Below are positions 24,501 to 34,759 of a DNA stretch of 64,000 bases, piece after piece (positions within the stretch are counted from its first letter, which is position 1; the number at the start of each line of letters is the position of its first letter). The notes under the pieces were generated by a model. That model did no database searches. It was not told the DNA's origin and was given only the letters and a program-made list of their open reading frames with translations. The position numbers were made by a program, and so were the translations under genes. The stretch is from contig OW386292.2 of the NCBI GenBank assembly GCA_936432065.2, positions 135,361,460 to 135,425,459 on the forward strand. The letters are read 5' to 3'. This DNA comes from Rutpela maculata. Taxonomy: Eukaryota; Arthropoda; Insecta; Coleoptera; Cerambycidae.

Positions 24501-26443
24501 AGAATTTTTTTTCTTACTTGACATTTAAATATATTGACTCCCGTCCTCGATTATTTATTACATCTAGCGTTAAACAATATAAACAAATAAAAGATTTAAA
24601 TTGACGATGGGTTAATAAGTAAACAATTGGCGAACCTTGGTGGTGGCAGCTTCATCGGTGTTTTGCTCCCTCGTTCGATAAGTATACTAGTAACGAAGTC
24701 CAGATATCTTGCTCTGCATCGATATCAGGCGTCGTTGCCCCTAACCTCAGTCCCACCCGATCTGGACCCTCTTGACCCTCCGCGAGTATAATTTCCTCTT
24801 GTTCTTGACAGCTTGATGGGAATGCCTTTGTGTATGGATGTGCGTATCTTTGATGGGGTTACGTTAATAATATTACCACTTTAAGTCAGGCCGACAGCTG
24901 GATACACAAAGTGGAAGCTAGCAAAATGTGACTTCTTTAAAATGTACCCCTAGATGATGCCTAATGGCGACGCGAAAGTGCGGCTCGTAGGCAACCACGT
25001 ACCTTATGCGAATACTTTACTTAACTCAGGGCAACTATTGCGGGTAAGAATTATTTGTAACACTAAAAGGTATGGGTAGGTACTGGACCATCACCACAGA
25101 TACGATACACTTGACTTTGGTTTAGAGACGCCAACTTGTCGAGATATTGACTTGTTTAAGTGCTGAAGACTACTGCAACTGATGACAATTCCTTGCACAT
25201 TTAAGGCAGCAGTGGCAAGTATGCAGCATCTTAGGCCTTGCCCACCTATATATTCATGAAGGAACTGCCCTCATTGGTCAGACTGCCAATAACAGTTTTA
25301 TGATTGATTTGTGCGCTTGACTGTTTGTATTGAAATATTACTGAGCTTTGATATTTTATGTATGTATATTGTGTGAAATTGTTACAACTCACTGAAATGA
25401 ATTTTAGTAATCTCTGGCCTTTAACATTTATGTACTGTTTCAAAAGAAGTGCTGTTTTATTAACCGTAATATTTACCATTAATATGTCATTCACACTCTT
25501 TCACATTAGTGTAGTAAGTAACCATTTTTATAATTTCAGGTGTGAATATGATGTTGTTTTGCCACAATCAGAAGTTACCACTGGATTACATAGAACACAG
25601 GAATACTTAATGTCAAACCTGAAGAAGAATCTATCAAAACTGCACATTAAACACACATCCACAATGTACAAGTGTGACTATTGCTCACATCAGACAAAAC
25701 TGAAAGGTAACCTTAAAAGTCACCTACTGGTGCACAAGAGTCCTTCAGAAGTAACGATGTACAAATGTGAGTCTTGTTCATATCAGACTAAATGGAAACA
25801 GAGACTCAAAGAACATTTGCTTGTACATAAGAGACCTTCAGAAATAATAATGTACAAATGTGACTCTTGTCTATTTCAGACTAAACTGAAAGGTAACCTT
25901 GGAAAACATTTATTGGTACATAGGAGCCCTTCAGAAGTAACAATGTACAATTGTGACTCTTGTTCATTTCAAGCGAAACGTAAAAATAGTCTTAAAAAGC
26001 ATCTGCTGCTACATAAGGATCTCTCAGAAGTAATGATGTACAAATGCGACTCTTGTTCATATCAGGCAAGAGAGAAAGTGACCCTTAAACAGCATTTGCT
26101 GATACACATGAGTCCTTTAGAAGGAAAAATGTACAAATGCGACTCTTGTTCATATCAGGCAAGACTGAAAACTAACCTTAAACGACATGTACTGAGACAC
26201 AAGAGCCTGTCAGAAGCAACAATATATAAATGTGACCATTGTCCATTTCAATCAAAACTGAAATATAATCTTAAAACACATTTGCTGGTACATAAGAGTC
26301 CTTCAGAAATAACAATGTACAAATGTGACTCTTGTTCATATCAGGCAAGATGGAAAACTAGACTTGAAAGACATCTATTGAGACACAAGAGCACTCCAGA
26401 AGTAACAAGGTACAGACATGACAAAGGAAAAAAGTATGCGTAA
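15425..26443 (+). CDS. P2: double-ZAD C2H2 zinc finger protein, four exons
   Basis: Exons 15425-15532, 16029-16340, 21247-21743 and 25540-26443 join in frame to 1821 nt, a 606-residue protein. All introns have GT-AG ends; phases are 0, 0 and 2. ZAD 1 uses C8-x2-C11 and C47-x2-C50. ZAD 2 uses C106-x2-C109 and C151-x2-C154. Each ZAD is cut by an intron between its cysteine pairs, so exon 3 looks like a repeat of exon 2. An acidic, Lys/Glu-rich linker follows (to about residue 305), then the family lead segment and 8 C2H2 fingers. ZADs are arthropod-type dimerisation domains, so the product is likely a nuclear DNA-binding factor. Only one ZAD is usual. Introns 2 and 3 are stuffed with mobile DNA. 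The frame is clean throughout, suggesting selection. Splicing is inferred, not shown by transcripts. Confidence 0.85.
16029..16340 (+). CDS. P2 exon 2: end of ZAD 1 and first half of ZAD 2
   Basis: Exactly 104 codons between acceptor TTCTTTTAG and donor GTACGT. It opens DFTAIQEPVMCTKC, giving the second cysteine pair of ZAD 1, continues with a helix-like segment (VEMLIKCFDFKAVCF), and near its end has DICGFC, the first pair of ZAD 2, followed by HVEEGDILKKMIEQCLPEL. Phase 0 at both ends, so the exon is a symmetrical unit that could be duplicated without breaking frame. Confidence 0.8.
16341..17087 (+). other. P2 intron 2, 5' part
   Basis: No gene is confidently seen. A GC-richer patch at 16850-17085 (for example GGAGTCGGCTCTATTGGAGCC) has short frames on both strands and could be a mobile-element relic, unidentified. 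Confidence 0.35.
17088..17782 (+). pseudogene. Unidentified hydrophobic-protein relic inside P2 intron 2
   Basis: ATG at 17088 opens MALFNSSRGSYIIGTILVFA. A one-base shift near 17165 lets a hydrophobic stretch continue (TVSLSIILTLFWYGYIS), then QQTALVNKYDD and, after a stop, NFSVSYNRQASHNYDIIGID. An intron-like GTATGT...CTAG at about 17372-17430 may join this to a second hydrophobic part; one frame there (17471-17782) has a very hydrophobic run (FIFLILILIIFLAP). This resembles a broken multi-span membrane protein, either a host gene copy or a mobile-element gene. I do not recognise the family. Confidence 0.35.
18306..18545 (-). pseudogene. LINE reverse transcriptase fragment (C-terminal part)
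   Basis: The minus-strand frame includes REIYRYLDVEECSRID, IVREYYHHIRQHLKTVLNAK and NKIAVINTIAIPVVTYSFGI. This pattern (YLG.E then LKT.LNAKNKI..INT.A.PV.TYSFGI) is familiar from the thumb-proximal region of non-LTR reverse transcriptases. Only about 80 codons remain, in antisense orientation within P2 intron 2. It belongs to a different lineage from the LINE that follows at 18600. Confidence 0.6.
18600..20500 (+). pseudogene. Degenerate CR1/Jockey-like LINE
   Basis: Fragments of endonuclease (LSVYRSPLGDITTFLEKLN at about 18730, AGNFNINF-like near 18840) and reverse transcriptase (GLSKAFNTVDHKILLNKLYY at about 19960; GVPQGLVLGPILFIIYTNDL at 20136; IYVDDTTFL at 20217) are spread over several frames with many stops. 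The end reads GILLWGTSAEVHRIFILQKK. The order EN-RT and motif spacing fit a CR1/Jockey-group non-LTR element. It is dead and probably old, in the sense orientation within P2 intron 2. Confidence 0.75.
20501..21246 (+). other. P2 intron 2, 3' part
   Basis: AT-rich with no gene or clear repeat. It ends in the acceptor TGTTGATAG before exon 3. Confidence 0.4.
21247..21743 (+). CDS. P2 exon 3: end of ZAD 2 and acidic linker
   Basis: Opens DLSIIKKPVICIACHISLED, parallel to the start of exon 2 (DFTAIQEPVMCTKCVEM), and supplies C151 and C154 of ZAD 2. About 125 residues of charged linker follow (for example KTELQFCEERENADEKK), rich in Glu, Lys and Asp and without recognised domains; KTEL may belong to a short SUMO-like or interaction motif but this is weak. 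It ends AAC AG|GTAATA, a phase-2 donor matching exon 4. Confidence 0.8.
22990..23180 (+). repeat. Interspersed repeat, copy 1 (GC-richer)
   Basis: AGCCGAAAAAATT, then TTTTTCGAAGAACACCATTG, GTACGATGTCGCGACG and TTCGGCTTGGCACGAACGAA occur in the same order as in 56705-56875 (TTTTTCGAAAAACACCATTG, GTATGATGTCGCGACG, TTCGGCTCGGCACGAACGAA). Direct orientation. Origin unknown, possibly a nonautonomous element or gene-promoter derivative. Confidence 0.65.
24090..24540 (+). repeat. Interspersed G-rich repeat, copy 1
   Basis: GGTGGGGGTGGCAGAGGGGG, AATATAATCTAGTTCCAGATC, CAAATTTCAAGTCAATATC and AAAAAAGTTACAGGCAGACC recur in the same order at 41560-41930 and partly at 42130-42260. The interval from the G-rich tract to the ACAGACAGAC tail appears to be the repeat body. 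No coding sequence. Confidence 0.7.
25540..26443 (+). CDS. P2 exon 4: lead segment and 8 C2H2 fingers
   Basis: After the AG|G junction the protein reads CEYDVVLPQSEVTTGLHRTQ, the lead segment common to the family, then eight 93-bp fingers from MYKCDYCSHQTKLKGNLKSH to MYKCDSCSYQARWKTRLERH. All eight keep both Cys and both His. The C terminus (TPEVTRYRHDKGKKYA) is a degenerate ninth unit that ends early compared with P3. Helix residues differ from those of P1 and P3, so target sequences should differ. Confidence 0.85.
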
Positions 26444-26573
26444 AAAAACATTCAGTTGTGCATAAGGGTCCTTCGGAGGTAGCTGTACAGATGTGACTTA
26501 TTTGTATCCGGCAAGACAGAAAACTAACCTTAAAAAATCTCTACTGGTATACAAGAGCCCTTCAGCAGTAACA
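26444..26573 (+). pseudogene. Decayed finger tail downstream of P2, first part
   Basis: Finger-like DNA continues past the P2 stop with frameshifts and stops (GTGCATAAGGGTCCTTCGGA, then CTGGTATACAAGAGCCCTTC) up to AGTAACA, where a LINE inserted. The tail resumes at 29827. Confidence 0.75.
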
Positions 26574-29500
26574 TAAAGATTTTCTTCAGGAAGGAGATTT
26601 TTTATAAATGAACCCTGTGGAACAAAAAAACAGCACAAATCATCAAAAGAAAATAAGCAGCAGATATCTAATTTAAGTATTTTACGTCTAAACATTAGGT
26701 CTATTAGAAACAAAGTGGAAGAAGTGGAAGCCTTTCTTCTAAATAGTGAAACACAGTATTATGATTTTTTGTGTTTTAGCGAACACTTTTTAACAGAAGA
26801 CGAAATCAATTTTCTTGTAATTAATGATTATAAAGTTGTATCATATTTTACCAGGAAAAATAGAATACATGGAGGAACTGTGATACTAAGTAAACCGAAC
26901 ATTGTGTGTAAAAATGTAGATGTTATTGTAAATATGTCTGTTGAGTTGCACTGTGAAATTTCAGCAATCGAGGTTAGCAAATTTAACTGCATCATACTAA
27001 CAATTTACAGGTCACCTGATGGAGATTTTCATACATTTCTTTCAATATTAACTAATATTTTAGACAAACTAATAAACTTGTACAAATATATCATCATAAA
27101 TGGGGATTTCTATATACATTTTAATATAAATAATACAAAGAGAAATCGATTTATGGATCTGATGCAAGCGTATGGTCTAACACAACAAGTCTTTCAGAAC
27201 ACGACATGTATTGATAACATATTTGTAAATTTACTAAATATCGTACAATTTAATATCAATGGTTATGACCCATTTCTCTCAGATCACTTTGCTATAGAAA
27301 TTTCAGCCAACTTTCAAAATGACCCTGGGCCTGAATGCCATATTCAGAGACCTATCACGAAAAAAGGAACATGTAAAATGTTCAACATATTAGAGACACA
27401 GAATTGGGATTTTATAACCCCAGAAGATTCAGTAAACGTTCAGTTTGATACTTTTCTTCAATCAATCAATCAATCATCTTTATTCACCATTTCAGATACA
27501 AAAAATGTATATATGGTATGTCAGTGTACAATTACATGTCATTTAAAAACATTAAAAATATATATATATAAAAAAAAAAAGGGAAAAATATGTGTCTACA
27601 TTACAATAAGTAAAACTGTCCTTAATGTATAAGGACATTAAGTATTATATATACATACAAGAAAGAGATACAAATCTACGTATAAACCGAATAATATAAC
27701 ACAAAACATAACATAGAAAATACAAAAGAGCAAAAAAGCTACAAATTTAAGACACATTCACATATTAACAGATGCAATGAGCAGGGCCTTTCCTATAGTC
27801 AAGAAAGTAAGTACTTTTAAAGATAAAAACATAACCTGGTTTAATAACCACTTAAAACAGATGAGAGAAACACTAAAATTCATTATAGAGGCACATAAAA
27901 ATAATCCTAGTACGGAGTCGTCTGAATATTTAAAACAATTCAGACTCAGATATAGGCAGGAAATAAATTTAACAAAGAAAGCTGCTTACTCTAACTACAT
28001 TATAACTTCTGCGAATAAAATAAAGTCTTCATGGGATGTGGTAAATTCTTTCAGGGGCACCAATAGATTAATTACTAGCATTGCCAAATAGTAACCAGAG
28101 TCATGAAATATATATGTCTAAATTAGAAATCGACAAAAATCTTAATTTTGAATTTAGAGAGGTAACTTATGTAGAGGTCAGGTATGCTATCGATAACATA
28201 AAAAACAAATCTAGCAAAGATATTTATGATATGAATATAACATTAATAAAATCGCTCAAAAATATTCTTATAATCCCGCTAACTAAATTAATAAACAACA
28301 GCATAAGGAAAGGAATATATCCTTCTTGCTTTAAATTAAACAAAGTGGTACCCATCTATAAAAAAGGATCAATAACGGACATAAATAATCATCGCCCAAT
28401 AACACTTATTCCCGCACTATCTAAAGTATACGAATACTTATTAGAAAGTCAACTCTATGACTATTTTGAAAATAATAACATTTACAAGTGCCCAATATGG
28501 GTTTCGATTACATAAATCTACTACCTCTGCTATTACGGATCTTTTGGAGTACATATCGGAGGCCTTCGAGAAGGGGTTTTATGTGGGTTCTACATTCTGC
28601 GATCTCTCGAAGGCCTTCGATTGTGTATCTCACTCAATACTAATAAATAAATTATCTTATTATGGATTAAATGGGAAAAGCTTAGCCCTTATTAGTAGTT
28701 ATCTTTCTGCAAGAAAACAAAAAACTTTTTATAGAAAATCAATATCAGAGTGGGAAGATATAAAACATGGAGTGCCCCAGGGCTCTATACTGGGGCCTTT
28801 ATTGTTCCTAATATATATAAATGATATAAATACCTCGGTCCCTAATGATAAGTTGATCCTTTTTGCAGATGATACAACTTTGGTGAACTCAAATTTGAAT
28901 TATGACATCTTGAATAGAGTTATGAAAGAAAATACAACATATTTAAATAATTGGTTCCTTGCCAATAAACTCACTAAATGCATCTAAAACTGTCAACTTG
29001 ACTTTTAGCCTCAAGCAAATCGCAAATAAAAATAATCCTATTGAAACTAAATTTCTGGGGATTTATCTTGATCCAACCCTTAAATTTGAAAACCAAGTCA
29101 CTCATCTGGCAACTAGACTCTCTAAAAATATCTTTTTACTCAAAAATTTGTCAAAAATATTACCGCATAATATATTGATCCAAACATTTCATGCAATTTT
29201 TCAGTCACTAAGCTGCTATGGCATTCTGGCTTGGGGTCATTCTTGTCATGTGGAGCGTATTTTTGCTCTACAGAGAAGGGCTCTTCGAATCGTAGCTAAC
29301 ATCAACTACAGACACGAAGTAAAAAATGTATTCATTCAACTTGGGGTTTTAACTATACCTTGCCGATTTATATACGAATGTCTAGTTTATGCCTATATTA
29401 ACCAAGATGTCTATAATAGAAATAATACTCTTCACCGGTATTTGACCAGAGACGGAGATGATATTAGAATAGACTACTTCAGGCTACGTAAATCTCGGTT

Positions 29501-29826
29501 GGCAACTAATTACTACAGTCCTCTATTCTATAACAAGCTACCAAATAACTACAAAGGATTAACTCTAAACGAGTATAAGGCAAAAGTAAAAAAATTACTA
29601 GTCAGAAAAGCTTTCTATAGCACAACTGAATTTTTGCAGTGCAATTCATTGATATAGAGTTTTATGTTCCATATCTGTATAAATGACTATTTTATTTTGT
29701 ATGTATAAGTAACAATATTTGTGATGTAATTTTATCTGATGTTTGTATACTAAATTTATTGACGAATGTAATGATTGTTGTAAATCAAATAACATAAATA
29801 AATAAATCTGAATCTGAATCTGAATC
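26574..29826 (+). mobile_element. 5'-truncated CR1/Jockey-like LINE with target duplication
   Basis: Non-LTR retrotransposon relic inserted in the P2 finger tail. The 5-bp repeat TAACA flanks it (26569-26573 and 29827-29831), and it ends with TGAATC repeats (29802-29826) behind AATAAATAAA. Endonuclease (ILRLNIRSIRNK from about 26675; IINGDFYIHFN near 27100; SDHFAIEI near 27280) precedes reverse transcriptase (FCDLSKAFDCVSHSILINKL at about 28595; GVPQGSILGPLLFLIYINDI at 28768; LFADDTTL at 28860, with the catalytic FADD intact). The frame is broken at about 27460 by an inserted fragment and by shifts near 28085, 28490 and 28970. No ORF1 is present. Confidence 0.9.
27460..27770 (-). repeat. Inverted LINE/SINE 3' fragment inside the LINE
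   Basis: The LINE frame is interrupted by sequence starting AATCAATCAATCATCTTTAT, which on the minus strand reads as a typical non-LTR 3' end (ATAAAGATGATTGATTGATT). The coding frame resumes at about 27775 (MSRAFPIVKKV). The fragment contains AT microsatellite and A-rich runs and has no ORF. Confidence 0.6.
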
Positions 29827-30262
29827 TAACAATGTACTAATGTGGCTCTTGTTCATTTCAGACGAAATATAAAGGTAACCTCAGGAAATATTTATTGATC
29901 CATAAGAATCCTTTCGAAATAAGAATGTATCAATGTGGACTCTAAACTGAAATATAGCCTTTGCTGGTACATAAGAGCTTTAACAGAAGGAACAATGTAC
30001 AGATGTGAAATCTTGTTTGTATCATACAAAACGGAAAAATAGCCTTAAATAACATTTGCTGATTCGCAAGGATCCTTCAGAAGTAAAATTTTACAAATGT
30101 TACTTTTGAGATAAAACAAAAAGTGCCTCGTAAAACATTTGCCAAAACATGAGGATTCTTGAGAAGTAACAGTGTACAAATGTAATTTTTGTTTCTATCA
30201 GGCAACATATATAGGTTACTTCACAAGTCATTTGCTTCTTCATAAAGATTCTTTAGAAGCAA
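29827..30262 (+). pseudogene. Decayed finger tail downstream of P2, second part
   Basis: Resumes exactly where the LINE entered (TAACAATGTAC). Degenerate fingers include SFQTKYKGNLRKYLLIHKN, IRMYQCGL then a stop, and a last fairly complete unit (VYKCNFCFYQATYIGYFTSH at 30172). Order and decay follow the tail of P1 (5925-6345), so they are homologous. Confidence 0.8.
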
Positions 30263-31159
30263 ATTCTATGATCAAAACTGATTTAGAAGAAATTTATTTG
30301 TTTTTGAATTACGAGAGTAAACTTATATTGTGTCAAAATAAATTGTCATGTTTTTTATTTTGAGAGAAAGAAGAAATTTGTGATAGCTTTTTAGGTTATA
30401 TAACATATGTGTGCTTAAATACCATACATAACTAACTGTGGCTTTAAAAAAACTATGTGTTATTCTAAGAATATGTAATAATTATTCCCACAAATTGAGT
30501 ACAGAAAATTTTATATTGCATCAAATTTCACAAGAAATGTATTTAGTTGGATATAGAATCCTTTCGTTATATAACATCACCTAAATATGAAACTCTTCTA
30601 GTATTATACAGTGTGTCCCAGGATAGATGTAACAAGAGGTGTAATGGACCGAACATTTTGGAATTTTGGAATGGTATTTGGGGATTGAGTCCTGCTTGTT
30701 GTAAAACTAAAGTACACCAAAAATGACTTGATTTGGTGTTCTACAGGGTGTTTTATAAACAAAGTTGTAAAAATCACCACTAATAAAGTACCTTTATTTT
30801 TCAAAATATGAAAAAATTCCAGTAAGAAAAGTTATTTAGAATGCAATTTTATACCTCTATACCAAAGTTCAGGAATATAAAATTATTTTTTTGAAACTTC
30901 ACATTTTTTGCGTATTTAAAGTTGTGTAGGAACAAATGTTAATCATCTCAAAAAGTAGGCTATTGGTAAATAAAAAATTGAATATACTAGATCTAAGAAG
31001 GTATAATGTTAATCGAACTAATTGTAAAACAAGAAACAATTACTAACAGAAAATTAATGAGGTTTAAAAATTATAAAAAGTAATAAATGTCAAAAACATA
31101 ACAGATTCACAAACAAATTAATTATTGACCAATACAAAACAATGTTTACAATTTTTCTA

Positions 31160-31975
31160 TTATTCGACGTACCTACCACCCACATCCACACACATTTCGA
31201 TCCTTCGCCTGAAGTCCTTAAAACTGTTTCGAATAATATGATCTAACGGTATGGAGTTTACGGCATTTGTAATTCTCTGCTTCAATACTGCTACATCGTT
31301 AGGAAGTGGTTCAGCGTAAACCAACTGCTTGAGGCGACCCCATAAAAAGAAATCCAATATTGATAGGTCTGGAGATCTCGCCGGCCACTTAATCGGTCCA
31401 TTCCTGGCAATCCAATTTTCTCCAAAATGTAAATTCAACCACCGATTAACCATTTCTGTGGAGTGACCAGGGCAAACATCATGTTGAAAATAAACTAAAT
31501 ATTTAAATGTTCTTCAAAAAATCTTTGAAGAAGCTGTAAATAAGTGTGCTGGTTTAACCTTCCCTCAATGAAATAAGGTCAAATAACTCCAACGTGATAA
31601 GAAACGGCACACCACACATTCACTTTTTTATAATATTGTCTTCTACAATGAATTCGAAAATTTGGATTTTCAGAAGCCCAAAACCGACAATTCTGAGATG
31701 AAACAGCACCATTGGTTGTGAATGTGGATTCATCTGAGAAAATTATGAAATGATGAAAAACTCTATCTTCTATGATTTTTTCTCCAATAGTCAAACAAAA
31801 ATCCAACCTACGGCCGTCATCTCCCTCTCCAAGCGTATGTTTATAATTTGCTTTATATGCCCTAATTTTCTTTGCCTTGTAAATTCTTTGGAGTTCACAC
31901 TTGCTAATATTAATAAGAGCTGATCTCTCTCTTAGTGGCATCCTAGAATTTTCTATAACAGAGGCATGAGCTATA
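31160..31975 (-). pseudogene. Mariner transposase, middle and C-terminal part
   Basis: Reads ISKCELQRIYKAKKIRAYKA, DDGRRLDFCLTIGEKI, then the DDE domain: first Asp in FIIFSDESTFTT, second in YFQHDVCPGHST (degenerate frame near 31480), third in WPARSPDLSILDFFLWG, with 36 residues between the second and third Asp. It ends MCVDVGGRYVE. These are hallmarks of the IS630/mariner catalytic core. All three acidic residues survive, but stops and frameshifts at about 31500-31580 break the gene. Confidence 0.85.
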
Positions 31976-32287
31976 CCCACTAAACAATGCATTATTACTT
32001 TAATAGAACCTCAATATTACAAAGTTACATGTAATGTTATGTAAAACAGATCATGAACAGTGTCGTAATGTTGCTACAAAGTAATTTGTCATACTATTAA
32101 ATGTTACTCTATTACATTGTTAAAAAGGTAACATTGTGAAAATATTACTTAATGGTCATAACATATTGACGTAATAATTTATCAATATAACTTGCCACAT
32201 TACATACTTATTTAACGTGTTACATTACATACTTATTTATATCTCACCATGAATATCATTGCTGCAATGTATGCTTAATATTCGAAT

Positions 32288-32903
32288 CAAGCGCGGATCT
32301 AGAAATTTCAATAATTTTTTTCTCGTCTGTGGCGCATGGGACCCATACGAAATATGGGAAATAACATCTCGAGAAGCACTTCTCTAACGACCCCTAAAAA
32401 ATTTTGAAAAAGCAGTTTGCGAAAATTTTTTTCAAAATTCGGTTACACTAGGTCTAGACACTCCTGTTTAAAATAATTTTTTTTTGTTATATGAATTTTA
32501 CTTTTCACAAAAATACATCAATACGTTTCATTACTAACTGAGATACAACGAATTGAAATTTTGTGATTTGTTAAATTGTAAATCACAAAATTTCAATTCG
32601 TTGTATTTCAGTTAGTAATGAAAATATTTTCATAAACTTCAAAACATATTGTTGTATTTTTATGAAAAGTAAAATGCATATGACAAAAAAAAATTAAACA
32701 GGAGTCCCTAGACCTCGCCCCCCCCAGGTTACCCCCCCCCCCCGGTAACCGAATTTTGAAAAAAAAATCCACAAACTGCTTTTTCAAAATTTTTTAGGGG
32801 TCATTACAGAAGTGCTTCTCGATATGTTATTTCCCATATTTCGTATGGGTCCCATGCGCCACAGACGAGAAAAAAATTATTGAAATTTCTAGATCCGCAC
32901 TTG
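32288..32903. mobile_element. Palindromic hAT-type MITE, copy 1
   Basis: A near-complete inverted repeat of 616 bp, ends CAAGCGCGGATCTAG and CTAGATCCGCACTTG, flanked by the 8-bp duplication ATTCGAAT. The arms share CTCGTCTGTGGCGCATGGGA and CATACGAAATATGGGAAATA. The centre holds poly-C/G runs near 32720-32742. The same family as 37748-38371. No coding sequence; the transcript would fold into a long hairpin. Confidence 0.85.
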
Positions 32904-33367
32904 ATTCGAATACTAGTAAGGCAATGTAGTATCAAGATAAATGTAAATATTAAGGTAACATTAATTTAGTTCTGAATTAATATTGCCCCAAAGTAACAAT
33001 AACCTTGGTTGAATACTATAGTTGTCCCAGTGCCAGTTAGTATTAGAGGATTACGGACAGAAATATTGTGTCAAATTATGTGTTTCTACTCATAGGAAAT
33101 TGTAAGATGTACTGTACAAATTAGTGGGGGACACATTATTCGACAGGCACCTGTCCATAATCCTTCAGCACTAACTTGCATCAGTTGAGGCATCTATAGT
33201 ATTTAATAAATAATCACCTAAACTTAAAATAAAAAGAAAACATTTAATTAAAAATATATTTTGTTAAAAATATACATAAAAATATACAATGTATAAAAAT
33301 AAATAAAAATAAAAATGCAAATTCCCAACAACAAAAAAACTAGTGTTATAAAAAAAATCCATATTAT

Positions 33368-33474
33368 TCATTGCCTCTCTCGCTGTTTCCTTTGTTTGGC
33401 GAAGCGCTGCCATTCAGCTACCACATCTTCGAATTGTTTTGCTGTGGTGGCTGCGAAGGTAATTTTGACAGCCT
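33368..33474 (-). CDS. Possible terminal exon inside element b
   Basis: On the minus strand, an acceptor-like TTTTTTAACAG is followed by about 34 clean codons ending in a stop (AVKITFAATTAKQFEDVVAE, then WQRFAKQRKQRERQ). Composition is unlike the surrounding AT-rich DNA and looks protein coding. No upstream exon could be identified within element b. It might be the end of an element-encoded protein or a captured host exon. No family recognised. Confidence 0.35.
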
Positions 33475-33963
33475 CTGTTAAAAAATGGAATATATTAATA
33501 TCTGATCGAGAATACAGTATAGAAGTATCATGGTTACTGACATAACATAGTTAATCATTATCTTTATTATGGTACAAAAACACGAGACCATAGGTCGAGT
33601 GTCTTTCAGTTATCGAGTTATATTATCAAAATGGCAACCAAGCTTAAGTGCAAATAAAAATGTAGGCTATTCAAAATAGAAACCTCGAATGGTGTTTGGT
33701 AATTTGTTAGTTTTTATATCCATTAGCAGAGAAAAACATTGGCTGACGTGTACGTTGCTGATTTTCAGAAATATTCTCAATTTACTCCAAAAAATGTCAA
33801 AGTAAGACAATCAGTCGGGAATTTTGCCCTGCAAAATGTGGAGTATTAATGATTTTGACATATGTTGTTTAAGTCGAGGCCATGATAAAAAACACAAGTT
33901 TTCAACCTTGGGGGTGGGGAGGAGGCGCGAACCGCCATCTTGAATTAAAGGTGCAAAAAATTG

Positions 33964-34759
33964 TTTTTCAAAATAATTCGGCAACGCTCAATCCTACGAG
34001 AAAAATGCTGAAGACAAAGTTGAAGAGGACAAAATTTCCTACATTTTTTGTATATACATTTTTATTGTAAGTCTAATGTTTAAAGAGATACAGAAAAATT
34101 TTTTTTTATTATATAATGCATGTTCACAACATAACAAATTTTATATTATTATAATAAAGATATATTATAATAATACTTGTATTGAAACTAAAAAAAATAT
34201 TAAATTGACGGAATAGTATTACAGTGGCTTACATCATTTCTCGAAAATAGGAAACAAAAGTTATTAAATTTAATGACAGGTATTCAGAAGAATTGGCAAT
34301 AAAAATGGAATACCTCAAGAGTCGGCACTTGCTCTTATACTCTTTTTATAATTTCTAGATAATCCAACATTTTTTAAAGAAATTTCAAATTATAAAATTT
34401 TATGTCCTGACTATTGGCTACAAAATTTTAAATCCCTTACAAAATCCTTACACACATTTAATCCTTACAATTGCTTAGAAACATTCAATATACCAAAAGT
34501 GTAAGTAATTATTATCAAATCAAAAACACTGCTCTCTAAGCCTGTACGTATTAAAGGCAGGACCGTCCGCGCAACAAAGGAGTTCAAGCATTTTTTGAAA
34601 AAAAAAAAAAATCAAACATTTTTCCACCGCTCTATCTTCTTACGTATTAGACTTACAATAAAAATGTATATACAAAAAATGTAGGAAATTTTGTCCTATT
34701 CAACTTTGTCTTGAACATTCTTCTCGTAGGATCGAGCGTTGCCGAATTATTTTGAAAAA
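33964..34759. repeat. Foldback repeat with a LINE remnant in its loop
   Basis: Left arm (33964-about 34080: ATAATTCGGCAACGCTC, ACAAAATTTCCTACATTTTT) is inverted at about 34646-34759 (AAAAATGTAGGAAATTTTGT, GAGCGTTGCCGAATTAT). The loop contains a degenerate reverse transcriptase piece at about 34312 (GIPQESALALILFL against the usual GVPQGSVLGPLLFL). Possibly two opposed copies of a nonautonomous element flanking an old LINE scrap. Confidence 0.65.

Larger units (their letters stand above)
21744..25539 (+). other. P2 intron 3, repeat-filled
   Basis: No gene. It holds a GC-richer repeat (about 22765-23210) also found at 56705-56900, and a G-rich repeat (about 24090-24540) related to 41560-41970. 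The 3' 50 bases resemble the end of the P1 intron. The branch and polypyrimidine region reads TTTTTATAATTTCAG. Confidence 0.55.

Noticed and set aside
34312..34370. A functional reverse transcriptase in the foldback loop
   Set aside because: Only one degenerate motif (GIPQESALALILFL) remains, followed by a stop.
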